From NCBI RefSeq assembly GCF_001540865.1, contig NC_033632.1:6239228-6303227 (forward strand): a stretch of 64,000 nucleotides of DNA. Reading direction: 5' to 3'. This DNA comes from Ananas comosus. Lineage: Eukaryota > Streptophyta > Magnoliopsida > Poales > Bromeliaceae. The notes beneath the pieces were generated by a model. The model was not told the origin of the DNA and did not search any database. It saw only the letters and a program-made list of their open reading frames with translations. The position numbers were made by a program, and so were the translations under genes. Positions 33,265 through 45,760 of this stretch are shown here, piece by piece. How positions within the stretch are numbered: the first letter of the stretch is position 1; every line of letters begins with the position of its first letter.

Positions 33265-34680
33265 TGCTTTGGGTGCTTACACATGATGAGGTGGTAAAGT
33301 CCCCACATTGGAGGTTTATTTACTGTGGTGTTTGTTCTGAATTGGTTTTGAAAAGTGTAGTAGCTACCATGCAGTAACTTGCCTACCTGACATAATCATT
33401 TCTCTTAATTAATACACTAGACCAACATTCCCGGGCCCAGATATGATCTTTACCGCCTCATTATTTTGTTACTCAAAAGATCGATCTTTTTTTTAAAGTA
33501 AAAAGATTGATTTATTAGAAAATTATTCAGAAATAACCTGAAATAGATGCATGACAAGTTGACAATTAATTAGTTAAGACTAAAAATAATGATTTAATAT
33601 TATTGAACACGACGTGAAGATTTACTCCATTAAATATTTATGGAGGGTGTCAAACCCATGGCATTAGAGAATGGAAAAGGTTTTTAGTTGGAGGTGATGT
33701 ATGCCATGCTATATGTTGAAATTAAAGATTGATCTAACAGGAGTAGCTGGAAAATTATTTTGTAGTACTGTATTCAAATGTGGGGCAAAATTAATGCAAT
33801 TATTATTATAGATATTAAACCCTAGTTAGTATAAAAAAAATGTGTCAAATCAAATATTAAACCACAATTTTGTGAAGTATATATGATTATAATATATGGT
33901 GAGTAACTTGTAAATGGGTGTGAATTTATCTTTCTCTCTCTTGGGTGGAACATAAGCTTTTGATGCATGTACTTGTTGGCACCGAGTTTTTGGGAATGGT
34001 TGGGGGGACAAGGAGGAGTTAGGGCATGTTGGCCAGGCTGCTTAATCTTGCAATCAATGTGGGGGATAGACAATGCAATTTCTCTATCTACTTAGCCATC
34101 CTGTTCCCACCAACTTTTCTTTCTATTCATATTCATATACTTTGGCAGCCCATTTCTTTCAACTTATGGTCTTTCTCCATTTATCTTGAATATGTTCAAT
34201 GACCTTTAAGGGTTTTGTTTAGTTTTTTTTTTTTTGTGTGTGTGTGTGTTTTTGTTTTTGGTGTGACTGTAAGATCAAAACTCCAACATTCCCTCTTCAA
34301 AATTTATAGTTCACTAGGTTCTTCTCAATAGGGATGAAAGTGGTTAGGATAAACTTATGATCCTTGTCCATTTATCGAATCTGGCACCGAATTCGATAGG
34401 ATGCGAATATGGATGTAAAAAAAATTTATATTCATCGCATTCGAATATATATATATATGGATGCAAATATGGTTTTTTTGAATAGTCTAATAGTATGCGA
34501 TAGTTTTCACCCCTAAGAAATAAGAGGGATGTAAATATATATTGTAGGAGAGATATAGTGATTTTCTACGTTTTTTTTTTTTATCTTACTATAAATTTCA
34601 TGTTCAAATTGCATTTATATTTGTTAAAATATTAAATTTTATTGAATAAAATAACAAAGTTTGAACATGAGTGATTTAAC
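33265..34680. other. Intergenic DNA upstream of the transporter gene
   Basis: No gene is supported. 33960-34090 has a short minus-strand frame without a domain. Near 34320-34520 there is a segment with repeated 'gatgcgaatatgg' words similar to 35880-36085, probably halves of one GATATGGAT-type MITE. Confidence 0.5.
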
Positions 34681-34685
34681 CTTTA

Positions 34686-35822
34686 GGGTGCGTTTGGTTC
34701 GCACTATAAAAAATTACTAGCAATAAAAAGATGTTTGAAAATCTTATTTCTATTCATCCTATTACTAAGAATGTGGCAATATTCCTGTGTTTAGTTCGCA
34801 TGGTTATATTATCTAGTCATGTTGTTTAAGTTTACAAAAAATATACAATTAATTAATTTATTTCTTTAATTAATTCACTACAACAGAATTAGGTTATAGG
34901 GACACATGTTTGGGACACTTTTGAGTAAGTATCTCATTTATGCTAAAACTTACAAAAACATCTACTAATGGCTAAATATAAAGCCCAATCCAACCAAAAA
35001 TAAAAGATTACTCTACTCAACCCACCACACCCTGTCCATTTGGCCCAATTACAAACAGAAAAGAAAAAAAAAAAATCAATTACCATCTTTTCTTCTCTCT
35101 TCACTCAATCTACTGAAATTCTAGACGAAGAGCCTTTCCTGTCGTCCTCCTCCGCCACCGCAGCCAACGAGATAGAGTTTCGGCAGTTGCTAAATGCTTA
35201 AATAAGTGTTGGTAAATTAGTAGCACTCTTTTAAGTTATAGTGACACTCTTTAACTGTCACTATATACCTAGCGACCCCACATATAGCAACACTTTTTAA
35301 AAGTGTCGGTAATTTTAGCTAGCAGCACTTTTTTGACATATACCTACATTTAAAAGTGTCGCTATAGACCGTTTTTGTTGTAGTAATTTTATATAATGTC
35401 ACCAAAAATTTCAACATCTTTTTGGAAAAAAAGAGAGAGAACATAGGTTAGAGAGAGAGAAAGCATAATTAAAGAAATAGGAAGAGAAATAGAGTCGAGA
35501 TTAGAGGGAGTTAGAGAGTTGAGATTTTAGAAAAAGAGGGGGAGAGAGAGCTTAGTTTAGAGAGAAAAAAAGAGTTGAAGTTTAGAGAGAAAAAAAAAAG
35601 TTTAGAGATTAGACATATTATGATTATTCCAATCCATTGATATGAGGATACCCACCCTCCCTCAAGGGAATGTGATTAGTACTTTGAGATGAATCTTATT
35701 CCCAAATAAATCAAATATTACCAACTAGATTACTTAGTGTGTTTAGCCAAACACCGTCATATTTTTTTATTCCTATTAGATTACTAGGAATCTTAGAAAG
35801 ATAGTGCGAATCAAACGCACCC
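34686..35822. mobile_element. PIF/Harbinger-like element containing a CACTA insert
   Basis: The termini are GGGTGCGTTTGGTTCGCAC and GTGCGAATCAAACGCACCC, inverted with one mismatch. They are flanked by TTA on both sides (34683-34685 and 35823-35825). Without the CACTA insert and its duplication the element is about 624 bp. Non-coding, so mobilised in trans if at all. Confidence 0.88.
34876..35385. mobile_element. Non-autonomous CACTA (En/Spm-like) element
   Basis: It starts CACTACAACAGAATTAGG and ends CGTTTTTGTTGTAGTA, i.e. an inverted CACTACAAC terminus with the last base changed. ATT flanks both sides (34873-34875 and 35386-35388), matching the 3-bp duplication of CACTA elements. The body has subterminal repeats of an 'agtgtcgctata' motif in both orientations. 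510 bp, no transposase. Confidence 0.88.
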
Positions 35823-35853
35823 TTAATTGCATTGCATGTCTTATTCGCGCTAA

Positions 35854-35859
<6 letters not shown>

Positions 35860-35895
<36 letters not shown>

Positions 35896-36125
35896 AATAA
35901 TATCCGGATATGAATCTAATTCATATCTAAATCCGAATCCTAATCCGTTTTAAGCCGATATGATAATGAAAATTTTGCATCTGATACATATCCGTATTCG
36001 AATTCGCATCCGAAGAAAAATACGGAAGTGGATATATATGATTTTGTCAAAAAACTGACTGTATATTCAGCCGTATTCACCCCTATTTCTCAACTTCCTG
36101 AAAATACATATATATATATATATAT
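35860..36125. mobile_element. ATCCGAAT-rich MITE fragment
   Basis: Repeated CCGAATAT, CCGATAT and CATATCCG words between (TA)n runs at 35861-35893 and 36110-36128. Composition and words match the element at 55749-56085 only partly. Non-coding. Confidence 0.45.
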
Positions 36126-36709
36126 ATAGTTACTAGGAGAAGCCCATTTACCTGACTAGTACAATTCGAATGATAAATCCAACTTTTGGATATTCTGGGC
36201 AGAAAATAAATCTAAACATTCAGTTAATAGGTAGTACTGTTTTGTAATTTATAAATCTACAATACTAATTAATTAAATAAGGTGCCCAGCTCGCCAACTT
36301 TATATTCACAAGTTGTAGAAGTTTGAGTATCTTGATCTTCCCATGCACAGATAATTAGTAGGAAAATATAATTAATAATATCTACCAATTAAATTGAAGA
36401 CCAAGAAGGAAAAGGAAAAATTTTGTTTCTTAAATTCACTATATTCTGTTGAAACAGATATTTAATTATGGTGTCAATGGCCGTGCTAATGCATCAATTG
36501 AATCTAGCTAATCTGATCCAAATTTTAAGATCTGGATCATAAATTTTAGGGTCTAATATTAGAACTTTTATATTTAAATTTGAATCTATTGGATCACATA
36601 TTGTTTTTTTTCCCAAAACGCAACCAAGCCAAGATCCTGGATACCATATTATCCAACAACTTATTATCAGTTAAAAAGTTTGAATATTTTGAAGGATCAA
36701 CCCAAACCC
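36126..36709. other. Intergenic AT-rich DNA
   Basis: No open frame with a domain and no clear repeat. Nothing further seen. Confidence 0.5.
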
Positions 36710-37266
36710 TGTTGGATTATGTAAAGCTATATTCCAAGTCGATACGCAGAATTTGACTCTAATTGGATGTAATTTTGTTCCAAAAGATTAGGAATAGTCC
36801 AGAATTACTTTAAAAAGTATTCCTAAAAAGGATATTGATAACTACATGTGAATCAAATTTGGATGGAAGGCAAAAATTGTTTCCTACTAGAATTAAAATT
36901 TTAGGGTTATATAAACCCTTGTAATTAATCTTTTAGATTATGAGCTTCATTGAAAATACCATATTTGAGAGGAATACGTGAAGGGCTCCTGAGAGAGGGT
37001 TTCTTGTAATCCAATTTATTCTTTTGTACTTTTGTGCCATGGATTAATCGAAGAAAACATTGATCGAGATGGTTTTGCCCGTGGACAGAGGTCGACTCAA
37101 GGTTGGCCGAACAACGTAAATCCTGTGTTCTTGTGATCTCTTATTTTCTTTATTGCTTTATTATCCTCATGCTTATTTTTTCTACGATCGTTCTCGTCTC
37201 TTACATCTGTGAAATATTCTGTATCCGCTACACTCGTGTGCTGTGTGGGTTTGAGGTGTGCTCGGT
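36710..37266 (+). mobile_element. Candidate solo copia-type LTR
   Basis: It starts TGTTGGATTATG, has a TATA box (TTATATAAACCC at 36907-36918) about 200 bp in, and a T-rich leader after 'cgtaaatcctgtgttcttgtg', the usual tail of plant copia LTRs. AACCC occurs just before the start (36705-36709) and again at 37267-37271, which may be the 5-bp duplication. The expected CA end is not present, so the right border is doubtful. Confidence 0.5.
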
Positions 37267-37271
37267 AACCC

Positions 37272-39575
37272 TATAGCCGGTCCCTTCAAAGCAGACCCGT
37301 TTAATCTACTCAATACATCGTTTGTTGCTTGATTTCTTTGCTAATTAGCTAAAATTAAATAAAATAATTTCCATTGCTTAAATTTATTAGTATGTTGGGA
37401 AATGAAGTGCAATATCTATGTTGGATGCTACTGTTCGTTATCTCTATATATATAAAGGGTGCTATAATTTAGTAGTGGCCACAAATAGAAACCATTAAAA
37501 TAACATTAGTTTACTTGTGAAATTGATGATTAGAGATGGAGCAGGAAAATGAGAAGGAATCAAATGTCATGTGATCCTCTCAGATGGTGTTGGTCATCTT
37601 GACTATTCCTTTGGTTCATAAACCACTAAACAAAGTGAAGCACATGGTTAGACATCATTGCTTGTAACATGATCTTGTATAACTAACTAACTAAAGGGTT
37701 TAGAGAAAGCCATGAATAAGTTTGTACATAGCATGTGATGTGACAACCACATGCATGATTAGGTAATCCTTGTGGAGAGAGAGGGACATTCACATTCTTA
37801 TTAGTTCCCTACTTATCCTTCTATGAAGATACATAAATGACGCTTGAGGAGAGAATAAACAAAAGACTGATTCAGGCCACTATTAGTCTGTATTGAAGTT
37901 CTTTTCTTTTCTTTTCTTTTTTCTTTTTGTGTGTGTATGTGTGTGTTAGTTAAGTACAACTTCTCTTTTCTCTCTACACGTGGTGTAAAGAGGGGTTTAG
38001 TGAGATGTAATCTCTATAGATTAAAAAACAAAACACCCAAGATGCATTATGGCTCACACTTCATGGTGTTAATACACTATGGAATTTTCTCTCAAAAAAA
38101 AAAAAATACACATGGAATTGCAAATGTCAGCGAGTAAACCCTAAAGACTACGAATAGTTTGATCATTTGGTCGCAGATTAGCTACAAACTTGCAATGACA
38201 AATGATTACATATTTTGAAAATATATGGTCTATTTGGCTTTGCTAGTACTTCTGAAAAGGTGGTAAATTATCTATGGAAAAAAGTACTAACCATTTTATC
38301 ATCAAAAACAATTAATTATCGTAAAAGAAGTATTTCAAATTGAGTTTCTACTATTAGGCTATAAGTGTCTGTTTGGTCATGTTGGAGGGTGTAATAATTT
38401 CCTCTGCTATGCATCTGAATAGTGCAATTAGGAGAAACACAATATCCTCGACTGCTTCTTTCTGCAACGCAATTAGAACTTCTCTTTTGATTATCGGAAT
38501 CTCATTTTCACTTCCACTACAACAGAAACTCCAAATTCTTCTCTTCGCCAGATGCTTTACTTAATGCTAGCCGTTACTGAAAGTAAAAGCAGATCCGAGT
38601 CGCACAAAACAAGTCCGTAGAAACTTCTACGTATTTTTATTTTCCAGTGGAAAGAAAATGTTTCGAAAGCAAGCAAGCCAGCCAAGCATTAGGGCAGCCA
38701 AATCAGACATGCAGATCCACTGTTCTTGTGCTTACAATCCCCCTGCACAACAGCAAAGAGGGTCTGAGCACAAAGAAATCCACTTGGTTTTCATGTGGTC
38801 AGTAGGGAGCAGGAAACTAACAAGTTGGGAGCACTCAGAATCTTCCCCTGATCTGTTATTGCAGCTTCAACAATTCACTGAATTAATGAGACCACCAGGG
38901 ATTATTTCAAAATTATTATCATAAGGCAAGTGTATCTGCTATTGACCATGAGAAGTTCCATCAAAGCATGAGAAGCTTTATCAACTTGTAAATATTAACC
39001 TTTCACTCATGATCACTGCTGAGACGAAGACTATGTAGGGGTCGACGTAGGGTCATTGATATTTGCATGTGACAGTCACACATGGAATTAATACAACCCA
39101 ATAGTTTCATTAATTAGAAGGTTGATACATTCACACTGATGGATCCAAACCTACAAGCTCAGGCCTTGTGTGTTAGTGTTGCTACGTTTAATTCTTTACA
39201 GCAATAAATTCTACCGATAGTGTTTGTGAGCAGATGGCAAATTGCTCGCAATGTAGAAATTTACGATTTTAAAGTTAGTGTCGTACTGGCAATAAAAAGT
39301 AAAAATAAAATAATAATAATAAGAATAGCCTTTTTCTAGAAAAGATATTATTTTGCATGTAGTTGGGTGCACCGCAAACTAACCAATAATAATAATAATA
39401 ATAGAGAATTCTATACTTGCTACAATTAATTATATTAAATATGTGTTAACAAGTATGAAAAAGGACAATGGTATCAGATGAGGCATTGCACTTTTACATT
39501 TGGATGACCTTCAATAGCTATGTCGTGTTCTTAGGCTTATACATGTGGGTCTGAATAGGATTACCTCCATGAGAG
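37272..39575. other. Intergenic, mostly low-repeat sequence
   Basis: No gene can be supported. The 88-codon frame at 38658-38924 has a more gene-like composition than its surroundings (WEHSESSPDLLLQLQQF) but no family I recognise, no splice context and no partner frame. It might be a UTR or an old gene piece. The rest is plain AT-rich DNA with a (TTTTC)n run near 37900. Confidence 0.4.
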
Positions 39576-39576
39576 G

Positions 39577-39735
39577 TTTTTTTTTCCTTTTTTTTATTTT
39601 GGAGAGACGTCTACTTTGCTTATTATGTTTTTGAAAACAAATTTAACTAAAAATACGAGGCTAGCTTCGAACATGGAATCTCGGGTACTGATCATCAAGT
39701 CCTTTATTATTTGCGTTAGGGACAATCAATCTCCG
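39577..39735 (-). mobile_element. Degenerate tRNA-derived SINE
   Basis: On the minus strand the order is GGGACGG-like start, the A-box region, then ACCCGAGATTCCATG and TTCGAAGC, then a T-rich (A-rich on the minus strand) tail. It aligns piece by piece with the better copy at 62604-62775 (GGTACC..., AAGCCCTTT..., CTCTAGGGAC). Both lie in the same orientation with the tail to the left. Confidence 0.55.
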
Positions 39736-39738
39736 CTA

Positions 39739-40006
39739 GAGATCATTATTAATGAAAGGTATTTTGAAGGCCAAGGGATAGAGATATTGAAGAATAAAGG
39801 AATACCCCATTATTACATATCTTTATCATTTATTTTAAGTTAAAAATATAAATTAATCATTAGTTGAAATTTCCAACCGTCGGTCTCTACAAGAGATTAT
39901 TAATGAAAGGTATTTTGGAGGAGATGGAATAGAGATATTGAAGAATAATAAAGCGATACCCCATTAATTACAATTCTTTAGCATTTATTTCAAGTTAAAA
40001 ATTTAA
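39739..40006. repeat. Tandem duplication of about 130-150 bp
   Basis: 'attaatgaaaggtatttt' followed by 'atagagatattgaagaata' and 'taccccatta' occurs at about 39748-39815 and again at about 39898-39965. The second unit is interrupted by the MITE at 40007 and resumes after 40364 up to the LINE. Confidence 0.8.
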
Positions 40007-40363
40007 GAGAAAACTTTAAAAAACCCTCCTGTGGTTTCGTAGTTTCTCACTTTGCCCCTCTGTGGTTTAAAATGTATCAATTTACCCCCCTGTGGTTTCT
40101 TTTTTCTCTTTTTCTTATCAATTTCATTATTTTTTTTTCTTAAATCAGTGATAAACTTAAAATTAAAGGGTACTAAAGTGAATATTTGATAAATCTAAAT
40201 GGGTATCTAAAGTTTTTTGTATATAATTTAATGAAATATTAACGAAAAAGGTACCGAAAAGATAAAAACGAAACCACAGGGGGGCAAATTGATACATTTT
40301 AAACCACAGGAGGGCAAAGTGAGAAACTACGAAACCACAGGGGGGGGTTTTTGAAGTTTTTCC
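40007..40363. mobile_element. Mutator-like MITE with CCTGTGGTTTC motifs
   Basis: Termini GAGAAAACTTTAAAAAACCC and GGGGTTTTTGAAGTTTTTCC are inverted. The element is flanked by a perfect 9-bp duplication AAAATTTAA (39998-40006 and 40364-40372), the Mutator signature. Each arm has three CCTSTGGTTT motifs spaced about 25-30 bp. 357 bp, non-coding. Confidence 0.85.
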
Positions 40364-40393
40364 AAAATTTAAATTAACTATTAGTTGAAATTT

Positions 40394-41782
40394 TTTTTTT
40401 TTGAGAAAAGGTAGCAAGCTACCTGCTTCATTCATTAAGCAAAATGAACTGAGCAAACAAGTTAGAAGCAGCTAGGGCTTCCGAAGAAACGAGAAAAAAA
40501 CAGGTAAAAACATAGAAAAGGAAACGGGAAAGCGAGCTAGGGAGAGAAGCTAATGACGCGTCAGCGCAGAGCGGCCCAATCGGTGATCAGAAGATTAACT
40601 CGTCCTAGAGACCTGGAAGCATCGGGCGGGGTACCCCGGAATATGGCGTTGTTTCTGTCGCCCCAAACAATCCACCAGATTGCTGCGAGAAGGGTCAGTC
40701 CTTGTGTTCTCAATGCAGGGATGATTGAAGTTTGTTCCCAGAGATTTCGGGCGTCGTCCGTGGAACCATTATATACCACCAAGCCTTCCGAACTGAAGAG
40801 GAGGTATCGTACATAGACACAATTATGGAATAGGTGGTCGCAGCTTTCCGTAAGAACCGCGCAGAAGACGCAGTATTGGTCTACTAGGACGCCTCAGTGA
40901 AGTAATCTGTCGGCCGTGAGCAATCTCTTCTGCAGTAGTAGCCAAACGAAGATTTTGATTTTAAGTGGGATTTTGCAGCCTCCACATGTGGGTGTTCGAC
41001 AGGGTGCGCTGGCCAGAATCCGTGATAAAATTGTAAAGAGATTTGACAGAGAAAAGTTGATTGGAGGTCCATCTCCATTTTATCATGTCCGGTCGGTTAC
41101 TCAGAGTATGGTGTAGGAGCAACTCTTTGAGCATCGAAAGCTGTCTACGCCTTCCAACACAGTGTGAAGCCGCAAACCCACGGCAAATGAAACGCCATCT
41201 CCATCCCTAGGGGGTCCAACATTGGGAGACTGTAGCCTCAGTGTTCGAGACGTTCTGAAAAATGTCCGGGAATAAAGTGCGAAGAGGGGTCTCTCCCAAC
41301 CAGATGTCCGTCCACATCCTGATGTTTTTTCCATCTCCAAGCTCGTGTGTTACTTCGCAAATAAACACTTCGCGGCATCGAAGCACATTTTTCCACCACT
41401 GTGAGTATGGGACGAAAGCCCTTCCCTCGTGTAGTGGTTTCCTTCAGATGTAGTAGAGAGATCATATCAGTTTGCACCAAAGCAGGTTTGGTTCGTTGAA
41501 GAAGCGCCACCACCATTTGGTTAGTAGAGCCAGAATCATGGATTGCATGTCCAAAATCCCTAGTCCGCCTTCTCTCTTGTTTTTGCAAACGGAATTCCAA
41601 CTGACGAGACATGCGCCTCCTGCAATGTTGGAACGCCCTTTCCAAACGAAGGCTCTTCTGAGGGCTTCGATCCTGTGAAGAACCCAGTGTGGCGCTTTGA
41701 AGATGGAGAAGAAGAAGAGCGGGATGTTAGTGAGGACCGAGTTTACCAGGGTGAGTCTTCCCCCCGTGGAGAGGAGCTTAGC
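40394..41782 (-). mobile_element. 5'-truncated LINE (minus strand)
   Basis: The readable ORF2 part includes LSTGGRLTLVNSVLTNIPLF, the conserved RIEALRRAFVWKG, and KREGGLGILDMQ with TKWWWRFF. This is the region between RT and zf-RVT of plant L1 elements. Further pieces lie at 41645-40560 with many frameshifts (VYNGSTDDARNLWEQTSI, IWWIVWGDRNNAIFRG). The 3' end is GGTAGCTTGCTACC plus CTTTTCTC and an A run at 40391-40402. TGAAATTT at 40386-40393 and 41783-41790 is a likely target duplication. Confidence 0.85.
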
Positions 41783-41790
41783 TGAAATTT

Positions 41791-43060
41791 TCAACAGCTT
41801 AATTTCTTCATTTAAGTTATATATTAATACTCCACTATTTTTCCTTTTTTGTCCAAGTATATATATTTTTTTCAATGCTAGGTTAAGAACATTAAATGAT
41901 ATATTCATCATTGTCTTCCAACCAAGTGACCAACCGATACATATATCTACATCAAGAAAAGGTTTTATCTCCAACCACTGTTTGGGGAGTTGATAAATAC
42001 ATGTTCTTTGATTGTGACATACATGGAACTAGCTAGATCCTTTAGAGCATTTAGAAAAAGGTCAATTTTAAGTCAAAGGACATTTAATTTGGTTATGTGT
42101 TATCACACTCCAAAGTTATTATGATCATCACTGATTGGTCCTCTCTCTCTACCCACTATGATCATTACTAATTTGTCCTCTCTCACTATAGACGAGTTAT
42201 AAATGCTCAATTGCCCGCAAATCATGAGCAACAAATAAATCTTTTTTGTGGTAAATAATGTGTAGATCTTATGTAAACTATAGAACATTTTTAAGTAAAT
42301 ACTTAAGCTTCAAAAATTAGATTTTTGCATAATTTTACACCTTTTTATTTAAGAAATTTCTATGCTTAAGGAATTGTATATAATTAATTATCTTTCAAAT
42401 AACAAAATATTTTAATATATTGCAGATAGAATATTTTATAAAAATGTCGAAAATGCTATTTCGGAAATTAAATTGAATATACAAATCAAACTTATAATTT
42501 GATAGATAATTCTATTAAAGTTCAAATATTTATCTAAAAAATGTACTGTAATTCTAGTAAAATGCATTAAGTACTTTTCCACTCTTTGTCTTTTCACATA
42601 GAAAGGGCGTAACATTTATATTTCATCGGATTTACATCATATATAAATACATATCATATATCCATAGAAGCTATCTTTAGAATCTCACATTGTTTGATAA
42701 TTCTTGTCTATATATGTAATTGGACTTGAACCAGCGAGAATGTCATGATCTCAGTAGGGAAAGTCTGTAATGGCAAAATAATCTCACATTGGATAGAAAA
42801 TTGATTATCATTGAATACCCAATGAGGAATAATATATGCATATATGGAGGAATGCTAGATTTATAATCCAAAATAGGTTATAATTTTACAATTCATCATT
42901 TAAGGTCCAACTTTTCTACAATATAGTCTTGTCTTTTTTTTATAAAACCCACAAAGGAGTTGAGTATACCCTAGTTGCCCTTCGACGAACGGTTATTGCA
43001 ATACCTTTTTGATTGTAAACATACCAAAATAAACCTAAAAAAGAATCAAAGAGGACGATA
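41791..43060. other. Intergenic AT-rich DNA
   Basis: No gene. A short tandem duplication of about 45 bp (ATGATCATCACTGATTGG-like, then ATGATCATTACTAATTTG) lies at about 42120-42190. The rest is plain AT-rich sequence. Confidence 0.5.
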
Positions 43061-43608
43061 TATCAAATCGTTGGGACTAACCATTAATCCTAAATATTCG
43101 AGCTGTTAAAAATAGATAACCAATTCACTTAAAGTGTACAGACATAGGCTCACAAGTCTCGATTGTGAATCGGCCCAACCGGTTTCACGCCACTTCGAAT
43201 ATGATTCGGTCTAACCCAGTCTTACACTACTTCGAATATGACTCGGCCCAACCTGACCTTCCGCCACAAGGCAGAATGCTGGTCCCTTTAAGCCAATAAT
43301 CTCCCCTCCAACACCTGCACAAATTTTCATCATGCGGAAATCAAATCCATGATCTCTGGGTCTTATACCACTTGTCGGATCGTTGGTGCTAATTAATCCC
43401 AAAAGCTCGAGCTATTAGAAATAGACAACCAATTCTTTTAAAGCGTACAGACACACCACCTACGGGTCTCTATTGTGATTCGGCCCAACTAGCCTCATGC
43501 CATTTTGAATATGACTCGGCACAAGCTAACCTCACGCTATTTCGAACATGACTCAACCCAATCTGTTCTCCCGCCACAAAGCAAGACGTTGGTCCCTTTA
43601 AGCCAACA
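43061..43608 (-). mobile_element. TRIM element with two LTRs
   Basis: Two direct repeats, 43061-43298 and 43373-43608 (about 237 bp each), flank a 74-bp interior. The right LTR has TGTCGG...CCAACA ends. On the minus strand the interior starts, two bases after the right LTR, with TGGTATAAGACC, close to the initiator-Met primer site TGGTATCAGAGC. It ends with GGAGGGGAG, a polypurine tract next to the left LTR. There is room for no gene. Flanks CGATA and AAATA match only in part. Confidence 0.85.
43359..43370 (-). other. TRIM primer-binding site
   Basis: TGGTATAAGACC on the minus strand, two bases from the LTR end, is a mutated match to the 3' end complement of initiator tRNA-Met. Confidence 0.65.
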
Positions 43609-45050
43609 AAATAGTGCTAGCTAGAATCAATGGTATGTGCTGTAGAAATTCCTGAGTCACAAATATAAAGTTCAAAATCAATTCTAAGTGCATATATAAT
43701 TTAATTCTCTAAATTTGTATTCTGCTATTATTTTTTAATAATAAGTTTTTTGAAAAAAATAGAATAGAAACTATGTGATGGTAAGATGCTGTACTTTAAG
43801 TAATGTGGTCAATTTAGCATTAAAGTTCATGAAAAAACATGACTCAACTAAGCTAGGCTGGAAATCTTGTTGAATTCGATAATTTTCACAACCAGCGCAG
43901 AAAATCTTTAAAGGGTCATAACTTTTCGGTCGGATGTCCATTTTCACTGTACAACCCTAACTCAGAAAACACTTTTCGAGATCTACATGTTAATTAGTAA
44001 AGCTGTTTGGCTGACTTTGGGGCCCAAATTCAACTATTTAGACCTCTATTTTTGCATTTTTAAAATATTTTTGAAAAAAAAAAATTTTTTGCTTTGAATT
44101 TGGTTATTTGGTTATTTGTGTTTGGTTTAGATTTAGAGATAAATTAAGATTTATTATCTTCTATCATAGTAGGATTCAAGTAATATTGCTTCTATATATA
44201 CATGATTTTCGGTTAATATAATTAGTTTTTAAAGTCAATTAATAATATTTTTCTCTTTATTGTAGAATTGTATTCTTCATGCATGTATCTCTTTTTTTTC
44301 TTTTCAAGTGATCGTTTATAACCGAAAACGTCTTCACCACTCTCTACTTTCATCCAAACAAGCAAGCCCTTAGGCGTGCCGCATTAAATCATAGAGTAGC
44401 TGGATTAATTCTTCTATATTTTTTGGAACTCAAAAAGCAATATAAAGAGAAAAGTTGCATGTGGAATCTCTGTCCCTCTCTCAACCCCTCCCTACATGCC
44501 TCAAGACGCTTCTTCAGAAAAAAAATCTACAGTGTCATTCTTGTACCATACCATCAGTAACAAACTAATCGTATCTCTCTTCCTGAAAGAAAAGTACGAT
44601 AAAATTATTTTTCTATTAATCATGATGGAACAGGTGAACCTAAAAGGAACAATCCTATTGATTGAAAACGCCGTACCAGTAATATAATTGGTAAATTCTA
44701 AAATTTTTTCTTTCTTCACGCACTTTTCTCTCTCTCAACCTCTCTTCTCTCAACCCTAGCGCGCATGAGTTCCTATTGGCCCATTCGCTTTATAGCTTTT
44801 TTCCTTTTTCTCCCGAACACCAAGAGTGTGCAACACACCCCCACCCCCCGAAAGAGGCGGTGAGTACAACTGCATGTCCCAGCCCATGAAAGCACAATTT
44901 AATGCTGTGTCCTCTCTCACTCTACGTACTGTGCTTAATATTGCTACTACCACAACCGGATAATATATATTTTGGGCTCCGTGGGTAAAAGATTTATGAA
45001 ACTTACGCCTACTATAGACCATATCGAGTTTTCTTTAGGTAAAAGATTTA
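43609..45050. other. Intergenic, unassigned
   Basis: No domain-bearing frame. 43900-44000 has a GC-richer phrase ('gggtcataacttttcggtcgg') that looks like repeat sequence. 44320-44950 is mildly GC-richer without a clear frame. Nothing further can be supported. Confidence 0.4.
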
Positions 45051-45051
45051 G

Positions 45052-45760
45052 GAAACTTACTCGTATTATAGACCATATCACTCTACACTTTAAAATATTG
45101 ATTTTAGTATCCAAATTTTTAATTACTTTGATTTACATAATTTGATAGCTCTTCATAAATAAAATATAAGCTAATTGCTTACTTTAATCAATTTATAGTT
45201 ACATAAATTATATAAATTATAATAATTAAATCTGTAAGGATAAATGACTGATTCAACTTTCGAGGTTAAAATGTCACTAATTAGTCCAAATCAAATAAAT
45301 TTGAAGATTAGGCAGTAAAAGTAAAATATTTAAAGATTAGCTAGTCAAATAAAAATTCATGATAGTTGGGATGAATTTTATACATTTTACATTTTTTTTA
45401 TAATAATTAAGAAAAAAATACAAAACTATATATNNACTACTTTGAATAGGCTACCCATCTTTTAAAATTTTGATTTTACTACCCAACTTTTCTTGAGTCG
45501 GTGAGTGGCACTTTGATTTTAAAATTTAAGCTAATTATTTATTTTAATGAATTTCTTATTGCAAGAATTATATGAAATATAGTAACTAAATCTGTACCAA
45601 GATAAACAATACATTTAAATATTGAAATCAAAATGCCGTTGACCGACTTAAATCAAATATATTAAAATGTTGGATAGTAAATTAAAATTTTAAAAATTTA
45701 GATAGATAAATCAAAATAATCCATAGTTCAAGTAAGTTCTATACGTTTTAACCTAATAAT
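45052..45760. repeat. Diverged direct repeat of about 340 bp
   Basis: 45052-45410 and 45436-45760 share the ordered phrases 'ttgattttaktatccaa', 'agctaattrytta', 'aaatctgta' and 'ccaaatcaaat' or similar. An N2 gap lies at the junction (45434-45435). Old tandem duplication, non-coding. Confidence 0.6.

Noticed and set aside
38658..38924. 88-codon frame considered as a small gene
   Set aside because: Composition is slightly gene-like, but no domain, splice site or second exon could be found, so it is only mentioned in the region note.
40553..41993. Plus-strand frames over the LINE at 40394-41782
   Set aside because: The recognisable RT/zf-RVT region reads on the minus strand; the plus frames have no domain.
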